The notes under the pieces: generated by a model
Seen by the model: only the letters and a program-made list of their open reading frames with translations
Databases searched by the model: none
Told to the model about the DNA's origin: nothing
Position numbers and translations under genes: made by a program
Shown: positions 59,317 to 64,000 of the stretch, in pieces
Numbering within the stretch: the first letter of the stretch is position 1
Layout of the letters: each line of letters starts with the position of its first letter
Assembly (NCBI GenBank): GCA_051294375.1
Contig: CM119269.1
Span: 10,708,883-10,772,882 of the forward strand
Direction: 5' to 3'
Length of the DNA stretch: 64,000 nucleotides
Origin: Paraspadella gotoi
Taxonomy: Eukaryota; Chaetognatha

Positions 59317-59739
59317 CTTTCCGATCTCGCTGTTCTGTCGAACGTGGAATATCGCTCAGAGATAGGCCGAATTCATGTTCCGTTCCTCGAAAAATTCTGC
59401 GAAAGTATAGTAATTGTTCTCGTTTTAATCTGACTGTGTAGTATTCATAAGTGATAGTTGTGGGAGGGAGAAGAGTTATTGGAAGAGAGATGATGAGAGG
59501 AGAGAAGTAAGAGAAGCATGAGTATGAGCAGAGATGAGAGAGCATGGAGAACGAATAGAGTGAGAGAGGAATCGAGCTTTTACGCGTTATCATGTGACTC
59601 CGGCTTTTATAACATATTTTATTTTCTTTATTTCGTGTTCCCCATTCTTGATGATCGCACCCCCTTTTATTCCGGTTAGCCAAGTAATGTTCGGAGTACC
59701 TTGGCGTTAGACGCTGCTGATCAAGATGCCTTGAAGTGA
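59317..59739 (+). CDS. Possible two-exon C-terminal coding segment
   Basis: Acceptor gctattttctag starts a 31-codon exon (59317-59409), LSDLAVLSNVEYRSEIGRIH then VPFLEKFCESI, ended by ATA|GTAATT. A phase-0 acceptor at 59679 (attccggttag) joins PSNVRSTLALDAADQDALK and a TGA. The joined segment is 50 residues of ordinary composition. The minus strand is also open across it. Family unknown. Confidence 0.25.
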
Positions 59740-60066
59740 TTCAGCACCTTTTGGAAACTTGTACCATTCTGAATTTCCTTTCCTTTTTTTTTTTCATCGG
59801 CGTTCTTTCCTTTGAATTCTAGCTTCTTTTGCGTTCTTACACATCGCGCCTATGACACCTGGGCAGCCGCGAACTTTCTCTCCCTCCTCTCCCTCTCTCT
59901 CTCTCCTTTCTCTCTCTCTCTCTCCTCTCTCCATCTCTCTCTCTCTTCTCATCTCTTCATCTCATCTCTCTCTCTCTCATTATCCTCATTCTCACCCTTT
60001 TGAATATACTCTTTGGTTGTCTCTCAACTTTTGTCTCGTCCTTCGTTCTTCCGTCGGCCTCATTGA

Positions 60067-60320
60067 CCTCAATCTTTTCTCCTTCCTCCTTCCTACCTTC
60101 TCTGAGTTCCTCAATCTTTTCCTTCTCGCTTTTTTTCTACCCTTCCTTCCTTCCTACCTTCTTGAGCCTCAATCTTTATCTCCTTCTCTTTCCTCTTCCT
60201 ACCTTCTTTAACCTTTCATCTTTTCCTCTTCCTTCATCCTTCCTCCTTCTTGAGCCTCATCTTTTCTCCTTTTTCTCCTTCCTCCTTCCTCCTTCTTAAG
60301 CCTCAATCTTTTTTCTCCTT
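60067..60320 (+). repeat. Pyrimidine minisatellite, 42-60 bp unit
   Basis: Repeated GAGCCTCAATCTTTTCTCC followed by CTTCCTCCTTCCTACCTTC, about five copies, the last with TTAAGCCTCAATC. The plus frames that cross it are low-complexity Phe/Leu/Ser and were not taken as genes. Confidence 0.75.
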
Positions 60321-60599
60321 GTCCCTCCTTTTTCCGCGTATATATCTCTCCACTCCTTCCAGTCTTGCAGTGTTCAACTGTTCATTCATCCATCTCTATA
60401 ATTTTTGTCAATCGAATAGTTTCTCAAACCCTCCATTTCCCCGCCGCCATTTATTTTCCAATCCTATTCACGTTACTTATCATCCCCTACTACTGCTAGT
60501 GGATCGCCTATGCAGCTGTTTCCACACTCCACTTCTCCGATTTTCAAACATCCGTCGAACACATTAACCTTCTCCAGCACTTAATTTATTCCCAAACCG

Positions 60600-62360
60600 C
60601 CTTTTTGGAAATAAAATTAAATCACGTGTATGTGTAATTACTGTAAAGTTGTAATTTTCATTTCACATTTTTATTTCAGAGTTACGATTCATTTTTCTGC
60701 ATTTTTAGAGGAGTAAAAGAAAAATATTTCACTAATTTTAATTAACGTAAATAAAAGATGCTTATTTGTGCCCTATCTTTTTGGTACTGTAACAATGTGC
60801 AAAGGAAAATCTCGTTATTAACCGGAAATACATAAAAGTTTTTTTTTTTTTTAATTTGAAAGGTTTGAAGCCAGAAATAAGTATCAATTCGATTGAAAAT
60901 ACGACGTCCAACGTGATCCTCTAAGTGTATCGTAAAAACGAAATGAGAATGATTCAATTAAATTACGTCGCAATCTGGTACCGCGACAACCTTTTTTTCT
61001 TACTCAAACCACCTGAGGTTCGTTTGCCTCAACGCGCCAATTCAATAAACGTATAAATGATAAACGGTAAAACTGAGCGAGAGAATAAGACTCTTATTTT
61101 AAATCTCCGCTTTTCTTTCCGTCGTCGTCCGTAGCTTTGCTTTTTATCGTCTTCTTCCGCTTTTTGGATATTTTTTTTTTTTTTTTGGGGTCTTTTCTAA
61201 TTTTTTTTTTTCTGTTTCTTTAATTAGAGTCGTTACTTTTTTTGTTTTTAAATTGTTTTTGTTTGGTTTTGTTTTTTTTGTTTTTGTTGTTTTTTTTTTC
61301 GTCGCGAAGATGGGCCGTTCATCGTAAGGTCCGCCCCGTCCGCAACGACGCCCCCAACGGGTAACGAATTGTCAATGCTGCAGTAGAGGCGTTGGCATGG
61401 TTCGCCATCTGCTGGGGACGGGGAACTTGCAAAGAAAAGGATTAAGAAACGGTTCGGAGATTGGATCATTGAAGGTAGCCGGGATAAAAATACTCTGGAT
61501 CTCCACTGATTCGATATCAAATTGTTGTACTATTTATGCTAATATTAATTATATGTCATTTCCTATTCAAATATTATATATACATTTATTTGGTCTAATT
61601 ACGTTTACGTTACGTGCTTCCACGTACGTCCGGCTTCCGCATCGATCTACTCCATCTATCCCGTTCTATCTCCTTTTTTTCCCTGCTATCAAACTCCTTG
61701 GTCAAAGGCCGTTCATAAAATCTTCCCTCTCCGATCAGAAAATATTTTTTTCCCAAAAAATAATAATATTAATCCTTTTCAACGAGGGTTCTGACTTGAT
61801 AGAAGGCTTCAGCACCGCGACTGACTTATGGAGCTCAATCTTCTTGAAAGTTGAGAGAGAGAGAGAGAGAGAGAAGAGAGAAAGAGAGAGAGAGAAGAGA
61901 GGGGGGGGGGGAGGGGGGCGTGAGGCTAACGGCAATCACGGCTTTGGCTCTCAACTACAGAGGAGAAATTTTATCAGAATCGACAGGGAAGGGATTTATG
62001 GAATGGCCTTTAATTTTCCTTAAATAGTCTCGCTCCTGTTCAGAGCTAACTGGTCCGAACCCCTCCCATTCCCGATATTGTTCCTTCTCTTTCCTCATTC
62101 CTCCCTTTCTCTCGCCCCTCTTTTTCTATTCCTTTAACCCTTCCAGCTTATTTCCCTATTATTCTATTACCTTATCTCTCATTTTCCTACCACTGTTCCG
62201 CTTTATTTTACGCATCGTTCCTTTCTCTATCTCTCTCTCTCTCTCTTCTCTCTCTCGTTCTCCTCTCTCTCTTCTCCTTCCTCAACTCAACTCAAACCTA
62301 TTCGTTGCCATTTTTCTTCGGCGCCGTTTTAAAAACTCGAACGAGGCGACCAGAGGTCAG

Positions 62361-62397
<37 letters not shown>

Positions 62398-62560
62398 GAG
62401 AAGAGGAGAGAGAGAGAAGAAGAGATATGAACGATTAAGCCCTATTTCATAAAGTTCTCTTTGTTTTCTACTCTCTCGTCGCCAAGTCGGTCGTTCGCTC
62501 TCACATCATCGGTTCCGTCCATTTATCAAAAAACTCCTTCGCCACTGTTGTTCTGTAATT
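60600..62560. other. No gene recognised
   Basis: AT- and T-rich DNA, a CpG patch with the CTCF-like word (61310-61440), GA repeats with a G run (61855-61918) and CT/GA repeats (62223-62420). Confidence 0.5.
61402..61415 (-). promoter_or_regulatory. CTCF-like motif (minus strand CCAGCAGATGGCGA)
   Basis: Matches 13 of 14 positions of CCASYAGRKGGCRS on the minus strand (the mismatch is the last base). It lies in a short CpG-rich patch otherwise surrounded by T-rich DNA. Confidence 0.35.
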
Positions 62561-62565
62561 TTGCT

Positions 62566-62945
62566 CTCTCTTTGCTCGTAATCTAATCGCAAATCTCCAT
62601 TGTCTTTGCCTGATCCTTCCCTAAAATCTGCTCGCCAAATCTCCCTTGTCTTTGCCCTGATTCTCCCTAAAATTATGCTCGCAATCTCCCTTGTCTTTTG
62701 CCCATGATCCTTCCATAAAATCTGGCTCGCATCGTTCCCCTTGTCTTTGCCCTGATCCTTCCCTAAAATCTGCTCACTAATCTCCCTTGTCTTCGCCCTG
62801 ATCCTTCCATAAATCTGCTCGCAATCTCCCTTGTCTTTGGCTGATCCTTCCCTAATCTGCTTGCAATCTCCTTTGTCTTCGCCCTGATCCTTCCCTAATC
62901 TGCTCGCAATCTCCCTTGTTCTTCGCCCTGAATCCTTCCCGTAAA
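62566..62945 (+). repeat. Minisatellite, about 46-bp unit, about 8 copies
   Basis: Units run TCTGCTCGCAATCTCCCTTG, then TCTTTGCCCTGATCCTTCCC, then TAAAA, with small indels between copies (for example CTAATCTGCTTGCAATCTCC). It is not coding, because the indels shift any frame. Confidence 0.85.
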
Positions 62946-63056
62946 TTTTCTCAATATCCTTCTTTCATGTATTTCAGCAATTCGGTCATCTTCTCCTTTC
63001 AAGCCTTCTCCTGCATTGCTCCTTTTTTTTTTTATCGTCTTCCTCAATCTCCTGCG

Positions 63057-63164
63057 AAATCCATCCAGATTTTGATGTGTCTTTTCATCGGAGGCGGCCG
63101 TCGCCTCCTCTACTACTCGGGCCTCCCCTACGGGATCTGGGAGACCGATTCCGATACTACTTGA
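63057..63164. other. CpG-rich coding-like patch, strand unresolved
   Basis: After ccatccag the plus strand reads ILMCLFIGGGRRLLYYSGLP, then YGIWETDSDTT and TGA. The other plus frames and one minus frame (VGEARVVEEATAASDEKTHQ) are equally open and plausible. It is probably part of an exon, but no frame can be chosen by eye. Confidence 0.25.
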
Positions 63165-63449
63165 GATGCTGCTGCATAGTCTATGCAGCCACGGGCCGTA
63201 GGGATGATGGGTGAAAGAGAGGGAGTGGGCATAAATCAGCCGAGTGACTCGGCTGAAATAAAGAAGGGCGAGGCAGGGGGTCCCGCTCTCTTTTGGAAGA
63301 TTGCGAGGGTGTTGCCAAAATTTCGTCCCTCACGCAATTGGTAAGGTCGCTCGCGAAAAAAGTGAGGTTATTTACGAGACTCCGTCTTTGAACCGAGAAA
63401 AGAAAAAATCCCGTTCATCGCGGGAGGGAGAGCGAGAGAGCGAGAGAGG

Positions 63450-63730
63450 AGAGTTTATGGATGGGGAAGAAGGAAATGGAATGAGAAAAAGGGAAAGGAA
63501 ATGGAAAATGGAATGAGAAATAAAATTGGAAGGAATGGAAAATGGAAAAAATGGAATTTGACGAAAAATGAAAAGGAAGAATGGAAAATGAATGAAGAAA
63601 AAGAAGGGAGGAAATGGAAAAATGGATGAGAAAAGAAATTATAATATGGAAAATGTATATTAGATTAAAAAGGGAATGGAAAATGGAAATATGAAGAAAA
63701 GGGAAGAAAATGGAAAAGCCAAATGGAAAA
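63450..63730 (+). repeat. Purine-rich degenerate repeat (GGAAAATGGAATGAGAAA)
   Basis: Many imperfect copies of AATGGAAAATGGAATGAG and shorter parts, almost all A and G except isolated T. No gene was recognised in it. Confidence 0.6.
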
Positions 63731-63936
63731 AAGGGAATTCCCGGATGATTGGAGGAAAAGTGATTTAAAGAGAGAAGTCGTCGGTCTGGAAAGAAAACTT
63801 GTGGAATTAACTAATTGATTGATTTCTCATTTCATATAACGTTGTTGGCTTAGAGTTATTGAAAATAAAATGAGAAAAGATAAAGGGCATATTAGGAAGC
63901 ATACCGGAAGAGAAGAAACGTGGTTAGGGAAAGGAT

Positions 63937-63937
<1 letters not shown>

Positions 63938-64000
<63 letters not shown>
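63938..64000. repeat. (GA)n microsatellite at the window end
   Basis: GA run with two AAGAG/GGAG breaks that continues past the window edge. Confidence 0.95.

Noticed and set aside
61397-62023. Plus frame of 208 codons
   Set aside because: It crosses AT-rich DNA, a GA repeat and a poly-G run, has no domain-like segment, and begins inside a CpG patch with other open frames.
1-64000. CRISPR arrays, bacterial operons, rRNA genes and functional tRNA genes
   Set aside because: No regular spacer array, Shine-Dalgarno-linked gene string, rRNA core or intact tRNA fold was seen. Splice signals and repeats mark the window as eukaryotic.

Overview
This window looks like a gene-poor stretch of an invertebrate animal nuclear genome. 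Introns are GT-AG, exons are short, and introns are rich in pyrimidine tracts. Simple repeats, mainly (CT/GA)n with AAAG, CTTT, ACTT and CGT/ACG arrays, are very dense. Seven runs of N are assembly gaps, several of them inside or beside such repeats. CpG is not depleted, and long CpG-bearing triplet arrays survive, which argues against heavy germ-line CpG methylation. An arthropod, perhaps a crustacean, is my guess. It rests on genome texture and on a membrane-anchored type of globin known from crabs, not on a decisive marker.

One gene is read with confidence. A five-exon globin (coding span 19164-20969, plus strand) encodes about 203 residues. It has an N-terminal myristoylation/palmitoylation signature (MGDCTSKP), proximal and distal haem histidines, and an unusual C-terminal tail with 14 consecutive prolines. 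A second gene, minus strand, is seen as two in-phase exons (46452-46270 and 44584-44459); its family was not recognised. Weaker single-exon candidates are listed with low to moderate confidence. The better ones are 51989-52181 (minus, acidic C-terminus), 32326-32591 (plus, basic C-terminus followed by AATAAA), 30451-30552 (minus) and 50431-50798 (plus). In the GC-balanced patches several frames are often open, so many small ORFs cannot be assigned to a strand by eye.

Mobile DNA: a TA-flanked Tc1/mariner deletion derivative of 583 bp (37532-38114) with a broken transposase C-terminus; three copies of a non-autonomous element ending in TGTGTTGCGCCGC (8091-8382, 35438-35784, 53159-53419); three copies plus a fragment of another interspersed repeat (17459-17703, 28026-28142, 42781-42980, 17342-17368); and a tRNA-Met-like relic (11241-11305).

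Layout: 1-19 kb is mostly repeats and AT-rich DNA with weak exon candidates near 4.6-5.0 kb; 19-21 kb is the globin gene; 21-29 kb is repeats and CpG-rich triplet arrays; 29-34 kb holds candidate exons; 34-39 kb holds a pyrimidine domain, the GCGCCGC-ended element and the Tc1 element; 40-47 kb holds candidate exons on both strands and the two-exon gene; 50-52 kb holds two candidate exons; 53.6-54.7 kb is a kilobase purine domain; 55-64 kb is simple repeats and minisatellites with weak exon candidates at 59.3-59.7 kb.
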